Source of the DNA: Nereocystis luetkeana
Taxonomy: Eukaryota; Sar; Phaeophyceae; Laminariales; Laminariaceae
Length of the DNA: 64,000 bases
Reading direction: 5' to 3'
NCBI GenBank assembly: GCA_031213475.1
Contig: JARUPZ010000016.1
Coordinates: 8,820,270-8,884,269, forward strand
Shown: positions 51,901 to 62,000 of the stretch, one piece after another
Numbering within the stretch: position 1 is the stretch's first letter
Layout of the letters: the number at the start of each line of letters is the position of its first letter
Made by a program: the position numbers and the translations under genes
The notes under the pieces: model-generated
What the model was told of the DNA's origin: nothing
Seen by the model: only the letters and a program-made list of their open reading frames with translations
The model's database searches: none

Positions 51901-51918
51901 CCGCACCATGACAATCAT
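37706..51918 (-). CDS. LPA3: DUF1995 plastid protein, LPA3-like, at least 6 exons
   Basis: DUF1995-family protein resembling plant LOW PSII ACCUMULATION 3, a stromal factor for photosystem II assembly. Exons on the minus strand: 51918 to ~51705 (donor uncertain), 48125-47887, 45670-45521, 43871-43623, 41431-41147 and 37864-37706, about 430 residues. Family signatures are VPELNVSMDTYRIGT, QPSMGEGIF, PLSLSG, MDW, ISPQ, RPVIIINPNLKDRPSSGGVM, GRGDRIAFAESF and FRLLYASSVAFFPIKGAV. The N-terminus begins MIVMVRKMCSTLVVAAIA with a hydrophobic core, then GTHAW, fitting a signal peptide plus transit peptide. Exons 3 to 6 join in phase 0. The exon 1-2 join works in phase only with a weak donor at 51705, so a small extra exon is possible. 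Intron 2 appears to be GC-AG. The exact LPA3 orthology is inferred; family membership is secure. Confidence 0.88.
37868..38240. repeat. (ACAG)n microsatellite next to a splice acceptor
   Basis: About 370 bp of interrupted ACAGACAG with GCAG variants. On the gene (minus) strand this is CTGT-rich and serves as the pyrimidine tract of LPA3-like exon 6, which begins 4 bp away. It creates long Cys/Leu/Ser/Val frames that are not genes. Confidence 0.93.
38409..38462 (-). pseudogene. Remnant of the 3' end of LPA3-like exon 5 inside intron 5
   Basis: Plus-strand bases around GAACAAGGCCGCGGAGCTGG closely match the exon 5 end at 41157-41180 (AAGGCCACGGAGCTGGCGTA). The minus strand would read HASSAALFPEP against YASSVAFFPIK. 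No donor is kept. This is a short duplicated exon edge in the same intron. Confidence 0.65.
38636..38715 (+). repeat. tRNA-like, possible SINE head
   Basis: GTGGGCTAGTGTAGTGG (box A-like) and GACTTCGAATTCC (box B-like) at tRNA spacing, no sound cloverleaf. In LPA3-like intron 5. Confidence 0.4.
39175..39652 (+). mobile_element. Family A retroposon cluster
   Basis: A tail fragment (39175-39256), a longer copy with an internal rearrangement (39258-39600) and another tail fragment (39605-39652), all plus-oriented and joined by C-runs. In LPA3-like intron 5. Confidence 0.72.
39753..39845. mobile_element. MITE family M3
   Basis: CAACCCTTTGAGGAGGACTG start and CGGGACGGCAGTCC end, in LPA3-like intron 5. 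Confidence 0.72.
39897..40172. repeat. ~28-bp tandem array
   Basis: About ten units of AAGGCGCTACCCCTACAGGG plus CAAACAT with few differences. Evenly spaced without spacers. In LPA3-like intron 5. Confidence 0.9.
41147..41431 (-). CDS. LPA3: LPA3-like exon 5
   Basis: Ninety-five codons from LGEKADVSAEDDVVLVISPQ to YASSVAFFPIK, with the RPVIIINPNLKD core. Acceptor CACACAG, donor AAG|GTTCGT, phase 0 at both ends. Confidence 0.93.
41455..42067 (-). mobile_element. Family A and B retroposon cluster
   Basis: Minus-oriented family B copies end at G-runs near 41470 and 41565 (tail keys GTACTCATTTGCTGCTTGCC and ATTACTCATGTATCGC); a family A copy occupies 41819-41997. The B copy extends to ~41815 and contains the C-terminal coding region seen better at 42205-42624. 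Confidence 0.7.
42068..42180 (-). mobile_element. Family B retroposon, short 5'-truncated copy
   Basis: Between two G-runs; minus strand reads GGTGCTCCGTCTCGAAAGG to CAACAAATGAGTACG and C's. Only ~100 bp of the 3' end remains. Confidence 0.75.
42181..42655 (-). mobile_element. Non-LTR retrotransposon (LINE) 3' end, family B, with ORF2 C-terminus
   Basis: 5'-truncated LINE on the minus strand. Frame 42624-42205 encodes a Glu/Arg-rich stretch with CPCG, then HIVGEC (Cys-X-Cys, His, Cys spacing typical of the zinc-knuckle tail after many LINE reverse transcriptases), then ERDELEEEMREI and a basic end. After a ~60 bp trailer the element finishes AACAAATGAGTACG followed by a C-run at 42181-42199. 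The reverse transcriptase and endonuclease parts are missing. Confidence 0.72.
42668..42938 (-). mobile_element. Family A retroposon between G-runs
   Basis: Copy of ~220 bp; plus strand begins with a 13-base G-run and GTTACTCGATAGG and ends CATATGGACGCAA before a 30-base G-run (42909-42938). It sits directly upstream (in element orientation) of the family B LINE end. Confidence 0.78.
43440..43560 (+). mobile_element. Family A retroposon fragment
   Basis: Starts ACCGCCTGGTCGATGAAACC after a C-run, ends GACATGAGTACACC plus C-run. It lies 63 bp downstream of LPA3-like exon 4 in the intron. Confidence 0.72.
43623..43871 (-). CDS. LPA3: LPA3-like exon 4
   Basis: Eighty-three codons from LTCTVPELNVSMDTYRIGT to GTHVNFGQ, the best conserved DUF1995 block. 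Acceptor GACAG, donor CAG|GTTAGG, phase 0 at both ends. Confidence 0.92.
43868..44130. repeat. (CGGTTT)n interrupted hexamer tract
   Basis: About 250 bp rich in CGGTTTCGGTTTCGG words. It starts at the exon 4 acceptor of the LPA3-like gene and gives that acceptor an AAACCG-rich, not pyrimidine-rich, upstream side. Confidence 0.85.
44528..44705. repeat. ~10-bp ACATAGTAAT array within an M1-type element
   Basis: Repeats of ACATAGTAATACATAGTAGT follow a CACGGGGGAACATAG start that resembles a MITE M1 end, and precede GAAATCAGAACCACATATGG of the longer M1 relative. The array seems to have grown inside a MITE. Confidence 0.7.
45130..45500. repeat. GATC-rich dispersed repeat G, copy with expanded ATGATCTGTAC tail
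   Basis: Repeat core followed by about ten ~12-bp words of the form ATGATCTGTAC. It ends 20 bp before the end of LPA3-like exon 3, in the intron after it. Confidence 0.65.
45521..45670 (-). CDS. LPA3: LPA3-like exon 3
   Basis: Fifty codons: IPVGSYSGLPLNMLLNN through RNFIYQGAADAVVAA to PATPRRMK. Donor AAG|GTGATG, phase 0. The acceptor GAGCAG at 45671 lacks a good pyrimidine tract because a G-run lies just upstream, so the start could shift by a few codons. Confidence 0.82.
45890..46175 (+). mobile_element. Family A retroposon cluster
   Basis: At least three plus-oriented pieces joined by C-runs: 45920-45985, 46005-46110 and 46110-46172. All end near GAGTAC followed by C's. Confidence 0.72.
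47128..47178 (-). mobile_element. Family A retroposon tail fragment
   Basis: Only ~35 bp (GTACTCGATATCATGCATGG and GTAGTCGTATGAC) between two G-runs. Confidence 0.65.
47887..48125 (-). CDS. LPA3: LPA3-like exon 2
   Basis: Encodes SKLKAENAANI, a variable Thr/Ser/Arg-rich stretch, then DWSLAVANVQNEVAD and LPDDVLSYVMAYTE. Acceptor TTTTTAG at 48126. The only in-frame donor near the end is GAG|GCGAGT, a GC donor, which matches the phase of exon 3. Its place in this gene rests on position, open frame and phase rather than on recognised family motifs. Confidence 0.72.
48276..48362. mobile_element. MITE-like repeat M2
   Basis: CCACTCTGACCC start and GGGTCAGAATGGTA end, in the first intron of the LPA3-like gene. 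Confidence 0.7.
49238..49343. mobile_element. MITE family M1 whose right end is overrun by a retroposon
   Basis: The left end and interior are typical. The right end reads ACTATG followed by a C-run and AATAG, where a poly(C)-tailed retroposon starts. See the retroposon entry at 49332. Confidence 0.8.
49332..49566 (+). mobile_element. Family A retroposon with target-site duplication, inserted in a MITE end
   Basis: Element body ~49338-49560. The left flank is a C-run plus AATAGA (49332-49337) and the right side is the C-tail plus AATAGA (49561-49566). The target was the C-run in the right terminal repeat of MITE M1 (49238). This is the cleanest insertion in the window and shows that the target C-run merges with the tail. 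Confidence 0.82.
50965..51050. repeat. 31-bp direct repeat
   Basis: Two full units and a partial of ACAATATGTAGGTACTCTCG with TAGTGCAGGT. Confidence 0.8.
51705..51918 (-). CDS. LPA3: LPA3-like exon 1, signal and transit peptide
   Basis: Starts at ATG 51918. Two positive residues precede a hydrophobic stretch (LVVAAIATAICLF), then HGTHAW and a Ser/Gln/His/Arg-rich acid-poor segment. This matches an ER signal followed by a transit peptide with an aromatic residue after the cleavage site. Possible donors: 51705 (CACG|GTGGTC, in phase with exon 2), 51724 (GAG|GTCGGA) and 51692 (TT|GTGAGT, strongest consensus but out of phase with exon 2). Confidence 0.7.
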
Positions 51919-54049
51919 TGCAGCGAGTTGTCACGGGAGGGGGGGCACAGGGGGTGGCGTGGCGGGGGAGGGGGGGCACAAGGGCACACTCCTAGCTGGA
52001 GGCGGCGAGATTGTTTTCGAGAGCGAGATGAAAAAACTGCGAAAAGAGCGATCTGATTGGCTGAAATATTTCATTGTCCCCGAAACAAAATATTTATTGG
52101 TACTAGTGGAACTCCCAATCGTTATTGACGAGGCAAGGCTAATCACTAATAACAGCGCACAGCACGCGAAAGCTTCTCCATTGGGCCAGGAAAGGAGACG
52201 GTACCTTGAGAATCAGCTAGCGCGGGGTTTTGACGGCCTCCAAAAAAGTTGCTGTCTTGTTTCAGGTAAGAATTCAAAAGGTCGCAGGCGGTGCAAATTT
52301 ACGAACTGGCTGGCTGAGAGATATCAAACCGCCGAAAAAGGCATCCCAAAGCAAACAAGCTCACGAGACGAGGTAGCAGAGAGAGTGCGATGCTGCTTCG
52401 TATCCAAGCATGAGAGCAGTGATCTAGCAAGGCAATAGCCAGAAGCACGAGGATGTCAGTAGTGATCCACGATACCTTTCGGGGAAGGTGTTTGGGTTTT
52501 CGATATTTTTCAGAAAAAGTGAAAGGAGTCTAAAAGGCAGCTCGTATTCCCACGGGAAGGCGAAGGGCCGTACGTACGGATTGAAGGCAAACCACGAATG
52601 CGACCTCGAAGGTAGGACTGCCGTCGCTTGGATGTGGCCGCCATGACTGGTGGTCAACGACTACGTAAAGCTGTTGCCGGTACGGGTTCTAGTTGGGGTG
52701 GTGCCGCCCCCCGTAATCTGCTGCTACGAAACCGAATGTAAATATGGGACAACGAATCAACCGTTTGAGCAACGGAATACCCAGTATCGAAGAAAGAGAG
52801 GAAGAGAGGCTTTTTGCTTTGTAACACGTACCAGTACAAAGGACGCCAACTCTGTGTCGTAATATTGAAAAGAAACCCGAAAGCTGATCCAGGCTGAATT
52901 TCTTATTTGAGAATGGGAGCGTTCTACACAAACTTCAGTAGAAAGACTCACGAAGTTCTTATTTTACTTTAATTTTCAGCCTGCCTTTCTTTTCGGTCGT
53001 TCTCTTTTAGTATACCTCGTATACTTGTAGGTGTCTTGTACTGCTGCTTGTACATATATTACAGGCGTAGAAACACCGCGCCGGAGCAGCAGCAGCAGCG
53101 GCAGAGCAGAGCAGAGCTTGGCCTGTTGTCCTGGACTGCTGACGACGATGGTGCTGCTTTATACGATTACCTGTATCTGTATGCTAGCATCGAGCGCAAC
53201 GGGCTCCTGTGGGCAATATCGCCGAAAAGAAACGAGTTTAGACGGTGTACTATTAATACGAGTACGCGTATATACAAGTATACGAGGTTCCCCTCCGAGA
53301 CGTGCCTAGGGGAGTGGCGCAAGAACGATTTGAAAACGATATCGCATGCGATATTGTATCATACGCATACCTGGCATGATACAAGACAGCAGTATTACCT
53401 ATCACGACGTTATGAAATATCTGCGCGTATTGCTGCTGGGGAGACATGTAATGAACAGCAGAAGCCTCTTTTAGAACTGTACCCGCCTTTTCGGGGACAA
53501 GACTTAAACGAGGAAAATATTAATACTTAGTGTGAAACTGCTTTTACTATTGACTGAATCGTTTTTATAGCTTTTCTCAATGATTCCGCCAAACATTGTT
53601 ATTTGTCAGTTTGTTACTGCCTGAAGTTGTTGTGGCGCTCGCTCACGGCGAAGAAGGCCCCTCCCGCACAAAACCGAGGACTGAATATTTTAAAAAAATG
53701 GCTCAAAGCACTCCACGTGTGACACACGGCACACACCGCACACGCACGCATGACACACGGAACACAGCAGGACGGTAGTAGTGGGATAATATTTACAGAA
53801 ATAGAAAAGGATGCACCGAAGAGGGGGCTGGAACTCTCGAGCACACCCAACTGCCCACGGAAATCGCACTGCATCAGCAACAACAGTGATGCTGTACCTG
53901 TGGCAGCGTGCATGTATCACACAATAGCAGAGACCCCCAGCTTTACAGATCGCAGGGTCCGATAACAAAGCAACTACGTATGAAAAGGAAGCCACAGCAG
54001 TAATACGGCGCGGACGAACTGCCGCACACGCGTGATCTTGCTTCTTGCT

Positions 54050-54235
54050 CTGCTGGCGGGCGGCAGGCAGCGTCTCCGGTGGCTTGGTAGGTGGTCCGCG
54101 TGCCTGTCAAGATCAATTTCGTGGGTTCAAGTCTCACCGAGTGCATGCTCGTGGCTTTTTCTTGCAAAAAATAAATTGATTAGCGGAAAGCGGCTTTTTC
54201 TTGCAAAAAATAAATTGATGAGCGGAAAGCGCGAG
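54050..54235 (+). repeat. tRNA-like head followed by a 40-bp direct repeat, possible SINE
   Basis: GGTGGCTTGGTAGGTGG and GTGGGTTCAAGTCTCAC give boxes A and B and a paired T arm; the acceptor stem pairs poorly. Two tandem 40-bp units (GGCTTTTTCTTGC, AATAAATTGAT, GCGGAAAGCG) follow. Confidence 0.48.
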
Positions 54236-54699
54236 AGCGTGAGTTAGCTACATTCGATGAAAATCGACGAGCAGTGGGAATGCTGGCCCTATGCGCGACA
54301 AAAAATAAAGGCACGTGCCGGGGGGGAGAAGGGTGGACACCTGTGACCACGGCTTGTCCACAAGATCATTGAGGGTAAAAACCTCCCACGAGTAAGGCTG
54401 GAAAGTCAAAGTGATGTTGAAAAAAAATAGCGTTGTGGCCAGCTGGTTGTAGCACGCGCCCTGCACTGCTCATGTACTGTTAGCTGTCCGTGGTGTCTAG
54501 AATATAGATATGTACATGACGCACAAAAAAAGTAAAAAAAAATGGACTTGATCTCTGCGAGGACCGAACGCGCGCCATCAAGTCCAAATCGAGCATCTTG
54601 ACCATTTCAGGAGATCAAGAAAGATCATTTTTACAACAGTGGTGTGATGTTATTTTTCGCGGCGCGCACGACACACCGCACACACATGCACAGCAGCAC

Positions 54700-55130
54700 A
54701 GCAGAAGAGATAGAGGTGGTGATGACAGATGACGGACCGCAGCCTCCGATATATCAACTAGCCATAGCAGTGCGCCACGGACCTGCGACACACGCGTGGT
54801 GTGGCCCGCTGCTGCTTGTGCTGTTAGGCGAGGTTGTAACGTTGTGTTCTTTGCATGTTTTCTGATGTCTACCGTAGATTTCTGGGATGCGCCTCGCCAT
54901 GAAACACGAAACGGTCCTTACATTTCCGTCCAGAGAGTGCGTGGATCTGTCTCACAAAGAGCAGCAGCAAAGAGAGGTAGATGGTGGATTACGGACCGCA
55001 GGCTCCGATAAACGCAACCCGCCACAGCAGTACAGCGCATATGGGTGTGTCGCACACGCACGCACGGTGTATGGGCGGCAGCGTTGTAACGTTGTGCTCT
55101 GTGCATGTTTTCTGTTGTCTACCTGCTATA
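54700..55130. repeat. ~255-bp direct duplication
   Basis: GACGGACCGCAGCCTCCGAT at 54730 and GTTGTAACGTTGTGTTCT at 54834 recur as ACGGACCGCAGGCTCCGAT at 54993 and GTTGTAACGTTGTGCTCT at 55083. Two diverged units upstream of RRP6. Confidence 0.72.
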
Positions 55131-55584
55131 TGCCTGGGCTGTGTACCCATGAGAGCCTAGGGATAAAGCAGATAGCATCTTACAGGAACGTACATACCAA
55201 ATAAGGCCTCTCGTACTGAAACTAGGGACATCGTCTTATCCACCCCTGCCGAAAAAAAGAGTACGCGCCACGCGCTCCATAGGGCACGGATCGTGCCCGC
55301 ACCTCGACCAAAGTGCCCGGCCGGGCTTCCCGTGTTGACAACGTAGCGTTTTGCCAAACGTGCTGGTACGAAGAGATATGTTCGACTAAGTGCGAACATT
55401 TCACAAACAAAACTATACCTGGTAGATACGATACGATTACGAGTACGTGCGTACGGACGTACCGGTACTTTATTTTTTGGGGACGAGCGACAACTGCACC
55501 CGAGTTTCGGGGACACACAACCCTGGAAATGGACCGGGGTCGTTTTTGCAGTATATTCAACCGCAAACGGGTAGGCACCGCCCC

Positions 55585-55642
55585 CGAGGGGCTATGGTCA
55601 TACGACTACCGCCATGCATGATAATAGCACCCGCCCCCCCCC
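55585..55642 (+). mobile_element. Family A retroposon tail fragment
   Basis: Last ~50 bp only: GGCTATGGTCATACGACTAC, then CATGCATGATAATAGCAC and a C-run. Confidence 0.65.
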
Positions 55643-55898
55643 GCCGCCTTCAGGAACTCATTGCTTGGAATTAGAGTATCATTTTTTTTATTCGAAAGTG
55701 AAAGGGTTAACACTTATGTATGTATATACCCCCCCCAAACGCTCCCGTGTGCTGCGGGAATGCCCACGTCAGCAGCAGGAGGAAGAGGAGGAGGAGGAGG
55801 CGAGGAAGCAGCCCCTGCGGCTTCAATCGAAAAATCTTCCGTAAAATACAATATACCATAGTAGTAGCTCCACCTGTTGGGCAACAGGCGCGCACAAG

Positions 55899-56072
55899 AT
55901 GAGTCAGAGCATCGACAGCGTGCTGATGGGCACTCCATCGCGGGGAAGCGAGGCTGACGGGGCAAGCGGCGACGAGGAAGTGGAAGAGGATAAGTTCGTT
56001 CGGCAGCTGTTCGAGAGCCTGCTGATCGGGACGAAAGCGTCGAATGCTATCCCTGACGCAGGCGGACAAGAG
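55899..56072 (+). CDS. RRP6: RRP6 exon 1
   Basis: Fifty-eight codons from MSQSIDSVLMGT to DAGGQE, donor GAG|GTTCGT, phase 0. The acidic stretch leads into KFVRQLFESLL, which fits the start of the PMC2NT region. Confidence 0.82.
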
Positions 56073-59000
56073 GTTCGTAGGGTTTCGTCGGGCGGGCGGC
56101 AAACTAAGACGACCTCGGGCGTATTCACCAGGGGTCGAGGGAAATCAAATTCCATTTTTTTTTTGTTCTTCAATTATAAAATCAACAGTACACCCCAAAA
56201 TGTTATTAAGCTGAGTATCTTTCATTTGGGTATATATCACGAATATATCAAGAAGTTATCGGTTGGCTTGAAAAAAGGTAATAACTTCCATCTGTGGGTT
56301 GACATTTGACATATCTAGTGTATAACCTTCAAGCTTATTAGCCTTTTCGGGAACCCCAGGGAAAAAAGTGACGCGCTCCCTCCCCCGACGGTCACTAGTG
56401 TGGGTCAATCGACGCAACGCCGGCTGCTTGCTACCTGGTAGGTTATATATGGGTTATACCAACTGTTATGGGGAAACTTATGTTTGGGCTCCAATAACTG
56501 ATTGATTTCTAGGCCCAATATACCCGTTTTACTCGGCTGGACAGTCTAAAACACCTATACCCTCCTCAATATCCACCCGGTAGATTTCCAAGTGCTTTCT
56601 GGAGCACTTCTCCGCTTTTCTAGGGTCACAGTTTTATTTTTGGCGCAAGCAAATGAGTCTCAGCGGAGGGTCTTATTCGTCAGAACTGAAGGCGAAAAAT
56701 CATGGGCTTTTGCTGATTTCAAAACCATTGTGTCCCAGGAATTGACAACATGGACACACGTTCATACCACGACCCTGGAGAAACCCAAAAATTCCTTAGC
56801 AAGCTCTCGGAAATCTATGGGGGGCATCCTGAAGGGTCTATTAATACCTGTGTTTGACTGTCCCGCCGAGTAAAAGTTCGACCCAAAAACTCACTTCATG
56901 GAGCCCAAAAATAATTACCCATATGTAGGGAATGATGGTTTTTATATAGTTTACTTTTTCTGGACTAGAAAACTGCAGGGGGTTGAGTAGTTGCAGAACC
57001 CATTTTTTAAGGAGTCGAGAGAAAAGAAGTAACGGAAACCCCCCCCGACCCAGTATCGGCCACGCACACGACGCATCGCGCGCTGCTTGCTGGGTTAGAG
57101 GTTGGGGGATGATGGTTTTTAATTTTTTTTAAAACCCTTACAGTACTGAGAAAAAAAATCCTACGAGTACGTACATCAACTCCAAGTAGCATATCCCCAT
57201 AAAACATTTTTTGGTTCTTGAGGGGGTCAAGTTCTGGACGACGAAACTGCAGGGGATTAGTTGCACGTGCGACACGCGCGTGCGTAGTAGCAATGAACGG
57301 TCGCCCGCTATGTGGTCACACCATGACAGACTGCGTGTTTCGGTTTTGTTAGGTAAAACAGCGTAACCGCGGAGCTATCAAATAGCAGCTGACTGCTATT
57401 AATATTATCCCGACTTTCCAGGGGGGGAAAACTGTCGATAAACAGTGAGCGATCACAACAAAAGAAGGTCACTGCGTGATTGGGTGATGACATGCTCAAC
57501 TTGGTGTCCCGAGTTGAAGACGTACGGAGGCGTACATAGGGCACGGGGTGCATCATGGCCCTACCCGTACCGCTCGGCGCTGGCGCTGGTCGCAGACAGT
57601 ACTGTAGTTGATAACACCAAATTTGCCAACCATTGTGTTGGTCGGTATATCGGGGTCCCTTAACCCTTTCCGGACCGCAGTCCCGTTTTGGGGACAACGT
57701 ACTTAGAATTTGACTGGTTTGTCCCCAAAACGGGACTGCGGTCCTAACAGGGTTGGGGAGTGAATTTGCTCAGTGCAGCGCTAACTTGTTGCTCAGTGGT
57801 ATAGTGTGTCTCTCAACACAAGCAGCATCTGGGATCCATGTGGCTGCTCAGCCTCGACCTCGGAGTTACTCGTGGTCAGCGCTGTCCCCCGTACAGACGG
57901 GGTTGTGTAAATGGTGTAGCTCTTAAACACAGGTTGTTTTTCGCTGACAGACGGGGGTCGTGCTTGAACCAAGTTTGGGTCGGTTGTCACCTAATTATGT
58001 TCGAATTGGCAGTTCCCAGACCGAATCCCAACTTCAACGTAACACCGACCACCACCACCACCACCCCGATCGCCGTACACGCACGTATTGAGGTAACACC
58101 TGGGGAACAGCAGAGCAACGTGTATCGTCGGCTCTGCTCTCATCTCTTTCACAGTTTTTTTTTGTTCTTTTGTTTTTCGCTGTATGATCAGATCATATGT
58201 ACCTGCCCCTGAGCCGTAAACAGTTACTATTCGTGGAATTCGTGATGCGCGATACGGGATACCCGGTTCACGGGGGGCGGGGATGCCTACGCTTGTTTCA
58301 CGTAACTGTACCGCTTCCTTCTCCCACACCTCGCGTACGCCTCGCGTGTGTTTGCGTTTTTTTCAATCGTGTGTTCGTTTGTTTTGTTGTGTTTGGTTGG
58401 TTGGTTCCAGGATTATGCGTACAACGCTACCTTCCCGGAGTTTAGGTCGAAGGCGAAGGAATGCGGCAACGAGGTGCTACAGGTGCTGCAGGTATTCATC
58501 GACCATGTCACCCAGGACGGGGAGATCGGAGTGCCGGAGGTCGGAAACGCTGCAGACCCGGAATGTTTCCAGGTTCGGAGAGGCGTTTTTTATTCAGTTT
58601 TTTTTTCCCTCCCACGGTCTGATGTTGAGGGATGGCGCAGCAAACGCGTGCGAGGAAGGCGGGGGGAGGGGGGTGTGCGGAAATTGCTGTAGTAGACACA
58701 CTAGTTGTGTCCGTTGAATCGACAGGGTCGAGTGCGTTGTCGGTGTCCTCAGTGCTGTTGTCGATGTCTGTCTTAATTATCGTGGTGCTTCATAGTGTTC
58801 GTTATTGTCGATGTTGATGTTGCAGCAGTAGCTGTTGTGGTGATGGTGTTGGCGTTGGTGTTGTTGGTGTTGCTGTCGCTGTCGCTGTCGTCGTCATTAT
58901 TGCTGTTGTTCTTGTCTTCCCCTCTTGCTCTTGTTCATTTAGACCTGGTAGATGCTTGTGTTCTTGTCTTCTAACCCGGTTACCTTCGTTGTTGTTGTCC

Positions 59001-62000
59001 TTGGTCGTTGTTGTCGCCCTTGGTCGTTGTTGTTGCCCTTGGTGGTCATTGTTGCGCTTGGTTGTTGTTGCTGCCCTTGGTCGTTGTTGTTGCCCTTGGT
59101 CGTTCTTGTTTCTGAATTGTCCTGTTATGGTTCCTGTTCTTGTTGTTTTTTAACCCTGTTGTCGTGTGGCCGTTGTCGTTGTCCTCGCGACGCACGGTTC
59201 GCCGCTGCAGAGCATCGCGCGTGTGGTGGAGGTGCTTCTAGACGACGTCGACTCCTACATCGACAATGCCACCGGAAAGGGAGCAATCCAGCAGGCAAGG
59301 CACCTCTTTCTCCCCCGCTCATGCCTCTTTTTGCCTCTCGAGAGCCATTTGTTGCTTGTTATTGTTTCTGGCGTGTCCTTGGTTGCTCGTGCTTTCGCCA
59401 TCCGAGAACGCCTTTGATTGCTCATTCTTGCCTCGCGTGGACATTTGATTGCTCACTCTTGCCTCTGGGGGGCATTTTGGTTGCTCGTTCTTGTCTCTGG
59501 GGTCATTTGATTCCTCATGTATTGTCTCTCGTGGGAATTTGCTCCGGCCTGCCAACTGCGGACGATTGCTTTTCTTTCGGGAACCCCAATCCGGGATCCG
59601 AGATTGGCATATGTATTTGTTGCGTGTCGTAACACACGCAAAATGACACCCCCCCTCGGGCGGGCTTCTTGTGTTATTTTTTCACTCACGGGGGAGGAGT
59701 GTAACCGCCGAGCGATGCGTCTATGGAAAGGTCTCGACGAAACCTCTTTTCAAAGCTACCATTTTCGATGTGTAGGCCCTCCCAATTTTGGAGAGAATCG
59801 GCTCGGAAGACCATCCGAGGGTGTGTGTTATTTTGCGTGGTTCATACCAGGTATGCGTTTCTAACTCGCACAAACGGTCGCGAAATGTGGCGCTTGTGGC
59901 GGTATGTCACGGACCGATTCTTTGTTTTTTTTTCTCGTTTTTGTTACGAATCGTGACTCATTTTTATTTCCTTTTTTTTTCACCCATCGCTTTTTATTTT
60001 TCAGCTCTCTGGACAAGCCGGTGTTCACAGGTGTCTTCCCTTTCCCCCCGCTGTGCTTGCGTTCATTTTTATCGCGCACAGGGTTCATTCAAGATTCCCA
60101 CTGCTCGTCGATTCTTATCGATTTTTAGCTAGCTCACGTTCTCGTTCTTTCCGCGATGATAAAAATACACATAAGCTTCATTTTTTTTTACTTCTGGGAA
60201 CCCGCCGGAATTCGAATCCCAGCCCTCACAAGCTAGTTGTTTCGAGATTAACCACTAAGCCACTGGAGCGGCCGGTCTATACAGTAGTACTATGCCCTTC
60301 TTGAAATTTCAGAAGAGACAACAAAAGTGACAGCAAAGTATCTCGATTTCCGAAAACAATGCTCGCACCTGGTACGTTTTCCCGCACGATTTTGGCAAAC
60401 GATTCGCTACTCTAGTTTTATGTTCTTTGGAAAACGGCCCTGACGTAGTGTGCAGACTATGTAATCGTGCGTCGTATTTCAGCAGTATATCAAATATATA
60501 TATTGCGGGGGACCATAGTTAATAGGACCTATGGCATACATAAAAACCTATATATTAAACCATTTTTACTAACACTATTTGGTCCTATTAAATATGGTCC
60601 CCCGTAATAGTATACCCTGGTATGTATAGTATCACACACAACATGCGAAGATGAATCTCGACGACAGTCCTAGACCTTACAGCTGCTGCTTTTAATTTTT
60701 ACACGTAAATATATGCCAGGTACCAGGCAGGTCTCTAGTTTTTTCGTATCATATACATGGTAAACCTGATGTATTTCACGTAAAGTGTTTCTTGGAATAC
60801 CAGGTAGTGCGTCGTAGTGATCATCTGAGTAGGGCATGCATTCCAACAATGGCACACCGCCAACCCCAACTACTGGCGTGCTCCAGTGCGATCGTATTTT
60901 AAATACCAGTGTTGTGAGCTTTTCTACGCAATCTTGGACGACGTGCAACGAATGATTTGACGGAGGCAGTGTCTTCAGTTGGCTGACTACAAACCGCCGA
61001 CTTGTTATTGGTCGGCTAGGTGTTAAAGGTAGTTGCGTCCGGCAATTCGTGGAGTTCTACGTCTTGGTGTCTGGCGCCTCGAGATGTGTCTTATATTGAT
61101 AAAATGTTAATGAGTCAACTCCAGCAGTTGGGTTACTTCCGCCACCCAACTACAGTAATAGCTACCCGTATATCGATGAAGCCCAGTCAAGGCATGCCTT
61201 ATTCACAGTCCTATTAATAGTTGGCTTGCTTCGCCACCCAACTAACAACTTGCCGTTGCAATCAAGCGCAGCGGAGGCGTATAATTTACTCACAGCTCCA
61301 GTTGGCTTACTACGCTACCCAACTATTAATAGTAACTAGCCTTGTCCATGAAGTCCAGTCATGGCATGCCTTAATCACAGCTCTATTAATGGTTGGCGCG
61401 CTTCGCTACCCAACTTAAAGGTAGTATCTAGCCTTATCAATGAAGTCCAGCCAAGGCACACGCCTTACTCACAGCTCTAGTTGGCTTACTTCACTACCCA
61501 TCTACTGTAGTAGCTAGACGTGAATTCCAGCCGAGGCATGCCTTACTCACAACGCTAGAAATAACAGGGGACCGATTCGATTGCGACTGCCATTCCAATC
61601 GGTGTCGTACTTTGTGTGATGATGATGTTGATGTTATGATGATATGGTCGCGATGGTGATGATGACGATAATACCACATTCAGCCCATCTCCCCGAAATG
61701 TCGCCCGTCGTCACAATATACATGCAGATGGCGCTCATGCGGACCCAGCTGAAGTCGGTGGCTTCGGCCGCTCGCAGCGGGCCGCAGAGGTACGCCTCCA
61801 TGGTGTCGAACGTCGTCGACATCCCTAAACCCCAGGAGGCGTTTTTGGAAGAGATCGACAACAGCAGGGACACGCCGTTTGTGCCCCGGATCAGGGACAA
61901 GCCTAACGCTGTGACGCCCCTCGACCTCACGCCGGTGAGGTTTATATAGAGTGGTGGTTGTGCGGGGTTTTCCAAGCGGGTTTGTCAGCGTAATGTTTTT

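Larger units (their letters stand above)
51919..55898. other. Divergent spacer between LPA3-like and RRP6 genes
   Basis: About 4 kb with few mobile elements. Contains a tRNA-like stretch (54050-54130), a 40-bp direct repeat (54150-54230), a ~255-bp direct duplication (54700-55130) and a short retroposon tail (55585-55640). Promoters of both genes should lie here. A 205-codon open frame at 51821-52438 lacks any recognisable motif. Confidence 0.55.

Noticed and set aside
51821-52438. 205-codon open frame on the plus strand opposite LPA3-like exon 1
   Set aside because: No recognisable motif, begins inside the antisense of a coding exon and reads through a G-run. Length alone is not enough; kept only as a remote possibility.
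53036-53530. 164-codon open frame upstream of RRP6
   Set aside because: Starts with poly-Gln from CAG units, no domain, no splice or neighbour support.
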